DNA of 62,000 nucleotides from Tubiluchus corallicola (taxonomy: Eukaryota > Priapulida > Priapulimorpha > Priapulimorphida > Tubiluchidae): contig JAQGDQ010000420.1 in assembly GCA_030141605.1 (NCBI GenBank), positions 52,501 to 114,500 of the forward strand, read 5' to 3'. The notes beneath the pieces are model-generated. The model ran no database searches, was not told the DNA's origin, and worked only from the letters and a program-made list of their open reading frames with translations. Of the stretch, positions 34,993 through 47,704 are shown piece after piece. The first letter of the stretch is position 1. The number at the start of each line of letters is the position of its first letter. The translations under genes were made by a program, and so were the position numbers.

Positions 34993-35250
34993 AGCAAAGG
35001 CATTATATATATAAGGAAGGAAGGAAGGAAGGAAGGAAAAATGGATGAATGGGCGAACGTACAGATTGACAGATAGACGGACGGACGAATATACATATGG
35101 ATATTATGTATTTATATAAATACGAGCATATATATATATATATAATGCCTTTGCTCGTACTTATATAATACATATACATAATATCCATTTGTATATTCGT
35201 CCGTCCGTCTATCTGTCAACCTGTACGTTCGCCCATTCATCTATTTTTGC
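34993..35250. repeat. Long imperfect palindrome
   Basis: The arm from about 35,040 (GGATGAATGGGCGAACGTAC, then GACAGATAGACGGACGGACG) is repeated in reverse complement up to about 35,245 (GTACGTTCGCCCATTCATC), with a short (TA)n centre. The motif GAGCAAAGGCATTATATATA (34,993-35,012) also has its inverted partner at about 35,133-35,158. RNA from either strand would fold into a hairpin with roughly 95 bp arms. Probably a foldback transposon. Confidence 0.75.
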
Positions 35251-35599
35251 TTCCTTCGTTTTTCTTTCTCTCTCTGTTCTTTTTTCTCTTTTTTTACTTT
35301 TTTCTTTTATTTGTTTGTACGTTTGTTTGCGTACCTGCCTGATCAACCAATCATTCGTCCGTTTGTTTATTTATTAATTCATTCAATCTTTCATTCTTTG
35401 TTTATTGTTTTTATTTAATATTTTGTTCATTCATTTGTTTACGTTTTCTTTCTTTTTTGTCAACCTCTTTTTTCGTTTTTGTTCTGTCTTGCTCTGTTTT
35501 CCCTTATTTCTTTTTGTGTTTTCAATTTTATTAACTCGTTTGTATGTGTGTCTGTCTCTCTCTGTTTATTGTTTGCATACTTAACAGTATACCTTCCAA

Positions 35600-35872
35600 A
35601 TCAGGAGTGGAGCCCCGAAGACGGACCAGTGCAGCATGCTCATTGACTCCGGCAGCTCCTGCAGCCAACCTGGTGCCAAACGTATCGCTCCTCTTTCCTT
35701 TGGACTACACCAGGGAGGAAGAGAGGGGGTTCTTGTTGTCTGGCCAACTCAGGATCTCCATACACCTTGCCCAGGCGTGCGCCCTGGAGCCGTTCAAGGA
35801 TCGGACTCTCTTGGCGCACATTCCATTGTCTTCCGAGACAGAAGGATGCCAACAACAACAACAACTTAACAG
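35600..35872 (+). repeat. GC-rich retroelement-like segment with (CAA)n tail
   Basis: A 260 bp block near 57% G+C in AT-rich surroundings, ending in a run of CAA triplets at 35,850-35,867. The overlapping frames at 35,544-35,882 and on the minus strand share no domain I recognise. The abrupt composition change and short 3' repeat tail point to a SINE or a LINE 3' end. Confidence 0.4.
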
Positions 35873-36439
35873 TAAAGTTTAGAATTAAAAAGAAATTGTT
35901 TTCTCAGCACGTGTAGCTTTCATTGGAATTTGTCAGTGAAACTGCGTGATAGCTGAGGAGAATTAAGTTTTCTTTCTTTTATCTTAGATTAAATTTACAA
36001 CCTCTTCACTGCACCCTCGTCGAAACTAATTCATTGCATTCTCGTATTTCTCTATCAGAAAGCGAATCGAATCGAATTTGCGACTTTCGAACTCGAATCA
36101 AACCGATTTCTGCATTTTCGAAACCGAATCAAATTCGAGTTCAGTTTTAAAGATTTTCGAATAAAAACCGGTTTCACAAAGCTCATGCGTAATTATCATC
36201 CCGCAATGACTTCCAATGCTTAGAAAGTACGGAAAACACAAGACATCGAATGCGCTGAGTTTTACCAAATGTCAATTTTTATGATCCGCCGAGTAATTGA
36301 GTAAGACTAATTATTGACCACCTAAAGAAAACAACAAAACGAAGTTATAGCTAAACAATATCACTTCGTTTGGTGAATATATTTAAACATTTTGGTGAAT
36401 ATATAGAAACATTTTGGGTATTAGATAGCCAAAAAAATT

Positions 36440-36753
36440 TCAAACAAAGATCTATATGAAAAAATAAAAGAAGAACATTGGACAAGAAAAATAAAAAGAC
36501 GCCGTTTAAGATGGATTGGACATATGCTTAGACTACCTGATGATATTCCAGTGAAGATAGCTCTTCAACAAGCCATAGAACCAGCTAAAAAACCTGCAGG
36601 AGGACAAATGTTAACATATTTAGATTTTGCACAGAAAGATTTAAACACTTCAGCATTGATCCTTAGAAATAAATGCACTTGGGGCACTGCGGCAAGCAGG
36701 GAGTCCTGGCAAAGGGCGGTGAGCAGAATCATGTCACTGAACGTGTGATTCAT

Positions 36754-36784
<31 letters not shown>

Positions 36785-36795
36785 CGATGATGCGT
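36440..36795 (+). pseudogene. RTE-type LINE 3' end with (GAT)n tail
   Basis: The frame upstream of and through 36,524-36,748 reads HWTRKIKRRRLRWIGHMLRL then PDDIPVKIAL. RR.RW.GH.LR is the hallmark of the end of RTE/BovB-like ORF2 proteins. After the stop comes a (GAT)n run (36,759-36,795), as usual for RTE 3' ends. It is 5'-truncated: no reverse transcriptase domain precedes it. Confidence 0.65.
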
Positions 36796-39199
36796 AATTA
36801 CTTGATTTTTTTGTGCAGAATACTGCGCACAGAAATCGCTGGTAAACTGTGCTGAATGCACGACGTTTACAAACGCTTTAGAGATACAGCACGTAGCTGA
36901 AGTGCTGAATTATTCAGATCTACAAGTATGAGATCAAATTGAATTTGAATTAAAAAAACTTGTTCGAATCACATTCTCGAAACACGAATCGAATGTTCGA
37001 TGCTCACTCCTATTATTTTGTAATGTAATGGTAATTTCGAGATTATCAATTTAGTGCATGAGCCTGTATTTAAGCCACGGATACGTACGGTACAGGATTT
37101 ACACGATCCTGGTTCAAATATGGCGTCAATTCCAAGTTTTTCACATTTTTCGAAGAGAAGACCATTTTGAGAGTTATAAGATTTCCGGCTTTCAGATTAT
37201 ATATATATATATATATATATATTATAGAGATTATATATATTATAGAGATTATGCAAATATAATCTTTATTTGCCATTAACATACATTGATAATCACCGAT
37301 AAAAACTTTACAGAGATGATCAATCAGTGTTAGTTAATAAAAACTTACACTGCTAAAGGCAAAAGCGTCAGTGCAATCTAAACTACTGTGCAGTAATGAA
37401 AAGTAACGACGAATAAAATCAAACATATTTACAACTATGCACAAAAAATGAAAAAATTATGATTTAATTAATATGGCCGTGGATATATAAAGTATTAGTG
37501 TTAGTGTGTATAAAAACAAGGGTAGGATTTTTTCTTTCAGTTTGAGTCGTTGGCCTTCAACGAGTTACAATTTAGTTTTTTTAGAAGGACAGGATGATTT
37601 TGAGCTCACGTAATCTAGTCTGCTGATGTGGCGTGGTCTTTAGGTCGCGCTGTTACGCTGCTTTGCCTCACGTTGCATCATAATTTGTTCCGGGAAGTAT
37701 CTCTGTTAGTCTTGCAAATGCACGTATTAATGCTAAGAAGTTCGTGCAAGTTTTACCACACAGCCTTATTTTATATAAAAAAAACTTTTGCATCGCCACT
37801 GAGACAGAACATGATGCAATAATTTGTTTATGAAACCATTTGCTTATCCACGGCGCTGAAAGCAGTGGATTCGATTTCACGCTAGAATTTGTACATTTGT
37901 ACTTATTACAAAAGTATTCGCTTTTGATGCAATTTCCCAAAAAAGAAAGTGCAGCATTATCTTTCTACTGCCATCAGCCTTAACTATATATATATATAGT
38001 TAAATGGACCAACAGCAATAGCTGTAAAAAAACTGTTAAGTAAATTGTTGTATTTGGGTTTTTCACTCATATTAATTTGCATATGAGAAATGCAAATAAA
38101 AGTGCTTGCTAGGACAAGTTTTGTTAGCTATAATGTTATGCTGATCTTTTGTAATAAGCTGCTCTATGTTTACTGGTATCCAGTTCGCACGCAAGTATGT
38201 TGAATGACTGTGGCTTTTATAAGATTTAGAGTGGTCTCTCTATTTTTTATCTATCACTTTTTTATGCAATGTAAAGCCTATACCCTGAAATTTACTGCAA
38301 ATAAATGTTACAGCAAGATATTTCCATTTCGAAAGCTAAAATGTCACTTTACTGTTTGGTATTTTTTTACTCTGAATTACATATACGTATATGGGGGTAC
38401 CATGACATTTTCATTGCTTAGGGTCTCTTGGGGTCTTAATCCGACCCCGTCTGTCATTATTCTTTACGTTGAACTACAAAGACTTTGTTTCCAACGACTT
38501 TGTCTGACTTTGTGCTCACAGTTAGTCATACACAAGCAAATTCATCAACATTAAAAAATTCGCAAAACGCACAGCATTAAAATACAACGCGTACGCATGT
38601 TGTCTTTGCGTGATGTCGTACTACAGTATCAGTAATTAAGTTATAAGTTACACCATGTTTAAAAAATTTCTGTAATACTATGTTAGCAAAAAATAAAGAC
38701 GTTTACAATTTTAAAAGTTATTTTCATTACATCCTTATTTATAAGAAAGGCTTACGAATAGAAGTAATGATTTACATATAGTGTTTACATATATGTAATT
38801 TTTGATACACGTGAGTTTATATTAAAAGTGGCAAATTCCTTTGTTTGTTTATGTTTATGAGTTGCAAATTGTAATTAATTTATATTTAATTATTTATTTT
38901 GGTAGGTATTTTAAGAGCTCAACCTACATGCACGTGTGATTAATTTATCGTTTATATGTGCTAGTCTTTTTAAGCTTTTTTGAATTTAAATTAGTTGAAG
39001 ACTTCAGTTTGGGTGAAACAGCGTTATTTGTTTTAGCATAAGTAATGTCATTAGTTATGCATGCCTATGTTTGCTTTTGACTTGAGATGATATGTTAAAA
39101 GTAGGGTTTCAACTGTTTCAATCATTTTAATTTCGGGATTTCGGAATTGGATTGTAATATGCGTAATTTAATAAAGAAAATGATTCCCAGCGCGTGTAA
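36796..39199. other. Intergenic, AT-rich
   Basis: Holds a (TA)n tract (37,199-37,221) and another near 37,985-38,000. The 116-codon frame 38,204-38,554 and the 90-codon minus frame 37,668-37,940 lack any recognised motif and have AT-driven composition. I see no gene. Confidence 0.4.
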
Positions 39200-39205
39200 C
39201 GTAAT

Positions 39206-39314
39206 CAAAATCTTAGCTAAAACAACGTATATAATGTATATAGGCATATAAAATACATATAGATATAATATATATATGTGTATTATATTACATACGTAGT
39301 TTTAGCTAAGATTT
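39206..39314. repeat. Inverted repeat with AT spacer
   Basis: AAATCTTAGCTAAAAC followed by AACGTAT is matched in reverse complement by ATACGTAG then TTTTAGCTAAGATTT, 23 bases with one mismatch, separated by about 60 bases of AT-rich sequence. A small foldback element, or a hairpin if transcribed. Confidence 0.6.
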
Positions 39315-39629
39315 ATTTATTTATTTACACATATTTACATACTGTTTTAATAAAGCCCTAAAAACAGAGCTTGAATCTGAGTAATCATTTTGTGTAAAAC
39401 AAAGTAAAATAAAATAAAACACCATGTGCGTGCAGACCACGAGATATACGATAAAATAAAAATGATATTCTATGTAACAAAGTAATACTATTATTACCAC
39501 AGTATTACTATATCTCATAAAAATTATAAAAACGATGCACATATAACCAGTACTGTAACCGATCAATAGTAAGCTCTCGACTAAAATCTTTGCCAGAGCA
39601 TCTTACACACGTAGTACTGAGTTTAAATC

Positions 39630-39864
39630 ACACACGGTAGCTCAATGGTAGCATGCTTGCTTCCCACCCGGGAGGTCGCGGGTTCAATTCCCGACCGAGT
39701 CCTATGAAAGACTTAAAAAATGGTACCGCTGATTCTTCAACCAAGCACGCGAGTTTGTGGAAGAAAAATGCGACTAATAATAATCGAGACCTCTTTGGAT
39801 AAGTATTCAGTCACTTATGGTGATATCTCCGGGCAATGTCCTAAACGAAATTATTATTACTAGT
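39630..39864 (+). repeat. tRNA-Gly-derived SINE, long copy
   Basis: The head resembles tRNA-Gly(CCC): GGTAGCTCAATGGTAGC (A box), TTCCCACCCGGGAGG (anticodon arm) and GGTTCAATTCC (B box). Then GAAAGACTTAAAAAATGG, a body of about 130 bp and an ATT-rich end. It belongs to the same family as the truncated copy at 19-165. Confidence 0.75.
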
Positions 39865-40079
39865 ATACTTTCAAATATATATAAATAAGACACCTGTTAC
39901 TGTTTTGAAGTGAAACTTGTTCGCTTTTGGTCACAATTCTGAGTCACTTGCTTTGCTTTGCTGCACACAGCAGGTTCAGCACAAGAAAACTTGTTTAATC
40001 GAAACCTGATCACTGGTATGAGAAAGAAATTACGTTCATGCTTTGTTTTCATTGCACTGGTTTTAGCTTTTGTTTGTAC

Positions 40080-41263
40080 GGAACGGCAAATTAACCAATA
40101 GGCTAACTAGGCTATAGCCTAGCGTGCCAAAGTTTGAGGGGCGAAACATTTTGGACGCCCAATTTAAAAAAATTCTTATTCTTTTCGGAAAATGCGCATC
40201 CGAATTATTAATTATTAATTTATTAGTAATTCCAAGTAATTTTTTGTCATTTTTCTTTCACCTGAAGATAAAGTACACTTGTAGTTCAAAACGTCATCGT
40301 TTTCCTTTATCCTTGGTTTTTAATTGTTGTATTTTTAATTTGTTGAACGATTACCCTTGGTAAAAAGGAGAATCGTAAATATATTTTAATAAATACTCAC
40401 AATCAGACGGAAAAGTTGGTTTGGAATAACATTATTTAAGAGATTTGTTCAGCATTGGTGTGAGTAAAATTCGAAACTAATGCAAAAGGCCTTCTATCAC
40501 ATTAGTTGTTGTAACATGTTAAATTTTTTACTTTTCAACAATTGAGCATAATGTATTGTTTTATAGAAATAAATTAAGTTAACTGATAGGGTAACTGGCT
40601 TAATGACTAACTGATTTATTCATTGAAGGATGGCTACAATATAAAACAAAATATTGAAAGGTTAAAGTATTTTAATTCTTTGTGCTTTTGAAATCTGTTC
40701 AACAAATATGTGACTTTTTGCCACTTTTTGAAAAGAGTAGAAATTTTGTATCGATTATGTGATCGATTGGTTGGTTGATTGATTGGTTGTTTGCCTGATT
40801 ATCATAATTTTAATTTTTTGTTAGTGCAGGTCTAACTCATTGTAACGCTTTATAACTTTTTAGTGCCAACAGTAATTGCAACATTTTTTAATGTTTTCGT
40901 CTAATAAAGAATTGACATAAACGTGACGAATCAGCGTATTTTTCCCAAAGTAGATCCTAGTAATTTCTATTTAGTAATTAAAGGTTTAATCAAGTAGCCC
41001 CAGCGTGGTGAATTTTGAGGTTCGTTTCTGGTTTTTTAATTTACACTGAGATGCAAAGACTTACTTTCCACATATTGCAAAACCGCTCAGTATTGCTTCC
41101 TGTTGCACGTTTTCTATGGCTGTAGTTTTGTTCGTTTTAATGCGTATTATTAAGTTTTTAAACATAGTAATAGTAATAACAATGCACACAGCATTTCATT
41201 AATTTCGTTTACACAGTGTCAATAATCAAAGTCATAACACAAAAATATGATATTGCAAATAGC
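40080..41263. other. Intergenic; one possible hAT end
   Basis: The segment 40,085-40,165 (GGCTATAGCCTAG inside, GCCAAAGTTTGAGGGGC) resembles the inner part of a GGCC-type hAT terminus, like those at 45,102 and 46,609, but I find no partner end. The rest is AT-rich and unassigned. Confidence 0.3.
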
Positions 41264-41269
41264 TTTATT
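41264..41269 (-). terminator. Polyadenylation signal of hemerythrin C
   Basis: AATAAA on the minus strand about 270 bases after the stop codon. Confidence 0.45.
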
Positions 41270-41540
41270 AAACTAAATTTTAAAGAAAAAGAAAGATACT
41301 GTGTTTAGAATTAAAGAAAAGACAGTAGTGTTGAAAGAAAATCTACATTCCTTTGAAAAAGTAAGTTCGGTTTCAGGAAATCATTCTTAGCTGTCATCGT
41401 AATTAATTAAGTTTGAATTACAAATCTTAACAAGAATTTTAACTTCGAAACCAAATGTTCCGTTTAAGCAAAGTCCCCCACGTGCCTGGCATTCAGCTGA
41501 GATGGTGAAAGCTGGCGGTCAGGTGATCCGAGATGGCCGT

Positions 41541-42963
41541 TTAGTGTGAAGATTTGATGTTCAACTTGTTCTTGTACTTGAAGTCAGTACCCTTGATGTG
41601 CCTCACAAGCCTGAAACAAGAATCCAAGTATTTAGTTGGTTGGTTCGTCCCTTTAGGAGTAAATAATAGTAAACATGAGTTACTCTTTACAAAAGCTGCT
41701 ACATGTAAGTGTGAAGAGATAGTTGTCACATTATTATTTTGCGCACTGTACACAATGGCATAAGAGCTTCATCTGACAAAAGAAAAGACATCATTTTTTC
41801 CTGAAAGCACGAGAAAACACTAAACAAATTTGCTCACCATTGCTTTGCCCATTGAATGGTCTCATTTTCCACTGGGTGGTTGAGGCCCCTGAGCCTAGCA
41901 AGGAACTCCTCATGCATCTTCTTATGCTCATCATAACCATCGTACTTGGACTTGGTCATGGCAGCCTGTGCACAAAAACAATATTGAATCCCTGTTTTTA
42001 CATCCAAATTGACATAGCTATGTTGTTAACATGTTTAACAACCTTTTTTACACACAATTTGGCTCTCTGCAAACTTATGTTTAGCACTCAACGTCATGGT
42101 TTACTTTAGGTAGGTGGCTGTGACGGTACTGGAGCCCAAATAACTATCAGGGAAACGACTCCACGTGACACAATAAACTTGCAGTGATATCTTTGGCAGA
42201 TGCGATGCGTAGATAAGTAAGGCAATACGTAAATGGTCGACGGCGTTATGACAAATAAAACTGCCCAATGATTTTTTGACAATTAAAAAAACTAGGCTTT
42301 CTTGAGTAAACGTAATGGAGTGCTTCTATACTTTCTGTAGGTACAATATGAAATTGTTCAAATGTATATTTTAGTTTAAATAGTAGCGTCCACTCAATGT
42401 ACATAAATAAAAATAATTTATATGAAACATCTTTTTCACAATAACAAGAGGCATACAAGAACGACTTACTTCTTCCTCAGCGAAGTGGTTTGAGGCCACC
42501 CTGTACAGATCATCGGTCAAGACCTCGCTGTTTGGCTCACGAGCGACCATGAAGATGCTTTGGAAGAGGAGCTTGTGCTCATCATCAAGAGTCTCGTACT
42601 GAAAAAAAATTCATTGCTGTATAAAGTATAATATTGTACTATAATATTGCAAATTATAGATAATTTAAATGAAAAAGAGCAAATTTGTTGGAAAGTAAAA
42701 AAAGAGCAAATAATGCATAATTTTGAATTGGTGCACTTGATACAGTCTTGTACTCGAGTGGGTGGTAGCGCGGATCAATTTACCTGAACCACAAGCTGTA
42801 TTGTAATAACGCCAACTAAATTTTACAATAACTTAAACTCGTTGAAAAATTTTGTCTAATTAAGTAAAACAAAGTGCAACATCTTTTTGACGATGTTTCA
42901 AATACTCACAAAGACCCTGAAGGACTCATCCCAAACAAATGGATCTGGAACATCCCAAGGCAT
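41541..42963 (-). CDS. Hemerythrin C
   Basis: Minus-strand exons 42910..42963, 42470..42598, 41838..41965 and 41541..41610 encode 126 residues. Donors are GTGAGT, GTAAGT and GTGAGC; acceptors are TTTCAG, GCACAG and TTTCAG. It begins MPWDVPDPFVWDESFRVF and keeps all seven di-iron ligands: H26, H56, E60, H75, H79, H108 and D113. The C-terminal tail KLNIKSSH parallels that of hemerythrin B. Exon 2 is nearly identical to B, including YETLDDEHKLLFQS, so B and C form the youngest pair. Expected to be a cytosolic oxygen carrier of blood or coelomic cells, or of muscle; the sequence does not say which. It is head to head with hemerythrin D, 6.1 kb apart. Confidence 0.95.
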
Positions 42964-42987
42964 TTTGACTGTCTTCTGAATCTGTAC
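42964..42987 (-). promoter_or_regulatory. Conserved leader motif of hemerythrin C
   Basis: Minus strand: ACAGATTCAGAAG then ACAGTCAAA directly before ATG, the same blocks as in genes B and D. Confidence 0.5.
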
Positions 42988-43054
42988 TCGAGAAAGAAGT
43001 GATAAGCAGACGATGAAAGAGCGGAACTCTGTGCAGAGGTCCAAAAGCTGGCCT

Positions 43055-43062
43055 GTTTTATA
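43055..43062 (-). promoter_or_regulatory. TATA box of hemerythrin C
   Basis: TATAAAAC on the minus strand, about 92 bases before the start codon. Confidence 0.65.
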
Positions 43063-43309
43063 CCTTTCCCGGCCGGCTGATGTAGCTGCTAAGTACGTGA
43101 GATTTGAGACGAACGTTGAAACACTTTGAAATTTTTATGGTTCCTATCACGTTAACTCAACCCTTCCGGTTTGATTAGTTCATTCCCTATGAACAGATTT
43201 CGACTGCTGTGAGTTTGCATTAAAAAAATGCCTAAGATAAGTTGCCCAAAGGATCTTTGAAAACCTAGGAGCTTTGTCTGAAAAACATTTGAATAGTTGA
43301 ACATTGTTG

Positions 43310-44565
43310 ATTGTCTGAATTTGTGTCACTACTCATTATTTGAGTCCGTGTCATGACTGACTATCTGAGTCTATGTCATTGCTGATTATTTTGGCCGGGT
43401 CACTCTTGATTGTTTAAGTTTATGTCACTACTAATTGTTTCATTCTGTGTTGCCACTACTGATTAATTGCGTCTGTATTGCTACTGATTGTTTGGATCGG
43501 CGTTCTTATGAATAGTTTAAGTGCGTGTTACTTCCGACTGTTTGACCTGTATTGTCATTACTGATTCTGTCTGATTGTATGTCTGTGTCACTACTGATTG
43601 TTTGAGTTTGCGTTGCTATTGATTATTCGAGTCTGTGTCACTACTGATGTTTGAGTGTGTGTTACTACTGATTGTTTGAGTCTGTGCCACTACTGATTGT
43701 TTGAGTCTGTGCCACTACTGATTGTTTGAGTTTGCGTTACTGATCATTCGAGTCTGTGTCATTACTGATGTTTGAGTGTGTGTTACTACTGATTGTTTGA
43801 GTCTGTGCCACTACTGATTGTTTGAGTCTGTGTCACTACTGATGTTTGAGTTTGTGTTACTGATCATTCGAGTCTGTGTCATTACTGATTACTCGAGTTT
43901 GCGTCACTACTGATTATTCGAGTCTGTGTCACTACTGATTGTTTGAGTTTGTGTCACTACTGATTGTTTGAGTTTGCGCATACTAAAACTGATATGGTCT
44001 GTCATTACTGATTATTTTGCGTCATTACTGATTACTTGAGTTTGTGTCATTACTGATTGTGTCATTCTGTGTTGCCAACGATTATTGGTCTGTTCTACTG
44101 ATTCTGTGTTATGATACTAGTTGTATACTGAATACTTGAGTTTGTCATTACTGATTCTTGAGTTTGTGTCATTACTGATTACTTGTGTCGGTGTCATTAC
44201 TGATTACTTGAGTTTGCGTCATTACTGATTACTTGAGTCTGTGTCATTACTGATTACTTGAGTTTGCGTCATTACTGATTACTTGAGTTTGTGTCATTAC
44301 TGATTACTTGAGTTTGTGTCATTACTGATTACTTGTGTCGGTGTCATTACTGATTACTTGAGTTTGTGTCATTACTGATTACTTGTGTCGGTGTCATTAC
44401 TGATTACTTGAGTTTGCGTCAATACTGATCATTCGAGTCTGTGTCAATACTGATTACTTGAGTTTGCGTCATTACTGATTACTTGAGTCTGCGTCACTAC
44501 TGATTATTCCAGTCTGTGTCATTACTGATTACTTGAGTTTGTCTTACTGATTATTTGAGTGTGTA
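43310..44565. repeat. About 25 bp minisatellite upstream of hemerythrin C
   Basis: Roughly 50 copies of a unit built on GTGTCATTACTGATTACTTG / GAGTTT, with GTTTGAGTCT and TTATTCGAG variants and some length variation. The proximal part is more degenerate; the distal part (44,160-44,480) is the most homogeneous. It starts about 350 bases upstream of the gene. Confidence 0.95.
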
Positions 44566-44597
44566 AATAAAAACATTCTTTAAGAAATATCACTATT

Positions 44598-44879
44598 TTA
44601 CCATTTATTGCAAACCAACTTAGCACATATTTCACAATAACCGTAGTGAAAAAAAGATTTGTTTAGATTTGAGTGAGTTTTGAAATCGATTTTCCGTTTT
44701 GAAGATGCATTATGTCCCTTCATACTTATATTATTCATTCTAGCTGTCACACCACCATTAGATTTGGTATGTATTTTTCTACATATTGATTCTTTTTCAT
44801 GTTTATTTAGTACTAATAAAAAGTGAACTGCATTTCTATCTAGAATCAAACAAACAACAAATACTAATATTTTCGCCAT
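44598..44879 (-). CDS. Hypothetical small secreted protein
   Basis: A 93-residue frame with an ATG and a hydrophobic N-terminus (MAKILVFVVCLIL) like a signal peptide. A KRK site lies near residues 61-63, and the end HYGYCEICAKLVCNKW has three closely spaced cysteines. It could be a small secreted peptide precursor or one exon of a larger gene. I recognise no family, no TATA box is obvious and the codon composition is AT-rich, so a chance frame is quite possible. Confidence 0.25.
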   Translation of the reverse strand: MAKILVFVVCLILDRNAVHFLLVLNKHEKESICRKIHTKSNGGVTARMNNISMKGHNASSKRKIDFKTHSNLNKSFFHYGYCEICAKLVCNKW

Positions 44880-45101
44880 GTTTTATTTTTACATTTTTAC
44901 TTTTACTACCTTAGTAACAATTCCATTTTATTCAAAATCATCGTCTCCGCTTTAATTTCACTGTGGTTCCATGTGAAAGCAGTGGTTGTGAATTAATTCC
45001 TAAGGCTCTCAGTTTAGCGCTTCTGCAGAGCAACGAGAAATATCATTAAACGTACTTTAATTGTAGTTGTCTAGAAATGTTTTAAGAGTAAAATGACTTA
45101 T

Positions 45102-45696
<595 letters not shown>

Positions 45697-46244
45697 TGAC
45701 TTATTATCCAACATAATAATTATTATAAATACAAAACCTTTTACTTGAACAGTAAAATATTTTCCTATTAGCACATTTACCATTTTCTTTCATCTATGCA
45801 CATTTCCATGACTTAATGAAGTTCTAATACATGAATAGAACTTGCCTATTTGTGAAATTTAAAAAAGCTGAAAAGCAGTTTCTGCAAGTTTAAAAGTTGA
45901 AAGAGTCAAATCGTTTGTGTATTTTCACACGTACGTGTTGAACTAAAGGAAGTTACATTAAGTTTCGCTGGAAACTTCCTTGGAATGTCTAAATAATATC
46001 CTGCGGTCTGCGTTGTCTGGATGGTTTTTTGCTTTCCATATTTTTTAACTTTCTCAACTCTTTTAACACTTCACCTGCGGCGGCAAATAATTTTGATAAG
46101 CGAATTAGATGATTACACGAACACAATGCATGATAGTTTTGAGATATTAAATAAGTGATAAAACTGACTTTTGAAAAACAAACAGCTTCAGCTTTTTTCT
46201 GAATTTATCACCTATTTTCTTTCTAAAGACTGATATAAGACAGC

Positions 46245-46528
46245 TCAATTGTGGATAAACTCGACGGTCAAGACATCGGGCGTTAAAGTACAAAAAACAA
46301 AAAAGTTAGTCGAGTACTCGCGGTGACTCGGATTTAAGTCCAACTTGGGATTGTGGCCCACTATGTCGCCCTGTGACTGCAGCGACACTATGCGTTCAGG
46401 CAGTTGTTCATATTCTAGAGTGTCAAAAATGATCACGTTTGATGTCCGGATGATGTAATCTACAGATTGTAGACACACATAGTGGCTGCAGTCTTGAATT
46501 CTAAACTTGTTCCCAGAATCATGTACGC
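46245..46528 (-). pseudogene. Coding-like fragment, unassigned
   Basis: On the minus strand an open frame from about 46,528 (RVHDSGNKFRIQDCSHYV) continues through the ATG at 46,478 to the stop at 46,245, ending CTLTPDVLTVEFIHN. It has balanced composition and non-repetitive residues, unlike the noise ORFs around it, and is GC-richer than its flanks. It could be one exon of an unfinished gene model or a retroelement or processed-gene fragment. No family recognised; no clear splice acceptor. Confidence 0.3.
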
Positions 46529-46608
46529 GTCATAGCTTTAGTGCATTGTCTTACGTTATATTTTCCAAGTCTAAGTGATAACAGTAAAATAAACTAAAGA
46601 TACTGAAT

Positions 46609-47122
<514 letters not shown>

Positions 47123-47704
47123 AGCTTTAGCAAATCACGAGAGCTGTAACTCACAAAATGATAATAAGACTGAATGAATCAGCAACAACAGGCAATGTTG
47201 GTAGCCGCTGTGTTTTACAAACGCCGGTCCACTTACTCGCTTCTAATACAACGTCTACAATTTAACAACGCAAACTTTAATCTATATGAACTGACTTACC
47301 CATACATAAGTATGAAAGCAAATGAATGATAACAGCTAGTAAATCTACTTGAATAAACTATAAATTAGTTACAAAGGGGTCGGCACAGAACGAATTACAC
47401 GATCTCACTCCCCTGATGACAAATGTAAACACGCAGATCTCTTGTACGCGACTAAGGAGATAAGACGTCTACAAGAATTCGATGCAAATATCTCCGCGCG
47501 GCTAAACCCCACTTGAGACAACGAACTGTCGTAAGTGCAGTACATTAATCCGGCCACAGATGCTAACGCCAGGGCAGGGCATATACCTCACATGTTTGAC
47601 TGTAGTGTCCCTACCTGTATTGATGTCCCTATTAAAGCCATAAGTCGCTCAGTGCTAATGTTGTCTGTTAATGAGATACGGCAAATCAATGTTGTCTTTT
47701 TGTG
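47123..47704. other. Intergenic, no gene seen
   Basis: Mixed composition. The 60-codon frame 47,535-47,717 has no recognised feature. Confidence 0.4.

Noticed and set aside
35544-35882. 112-codon protein gene
   Set aside because: The frame lies in a GC-rich retroelement-like block with a (CAA)n tail and has competing frames of equal quality.
38204-38554. 116-codon plus-strand frame
   Set aside because: Phe/Tyr/Leu-rich from AT-rich DNA, no domain, no promoter or splice context.
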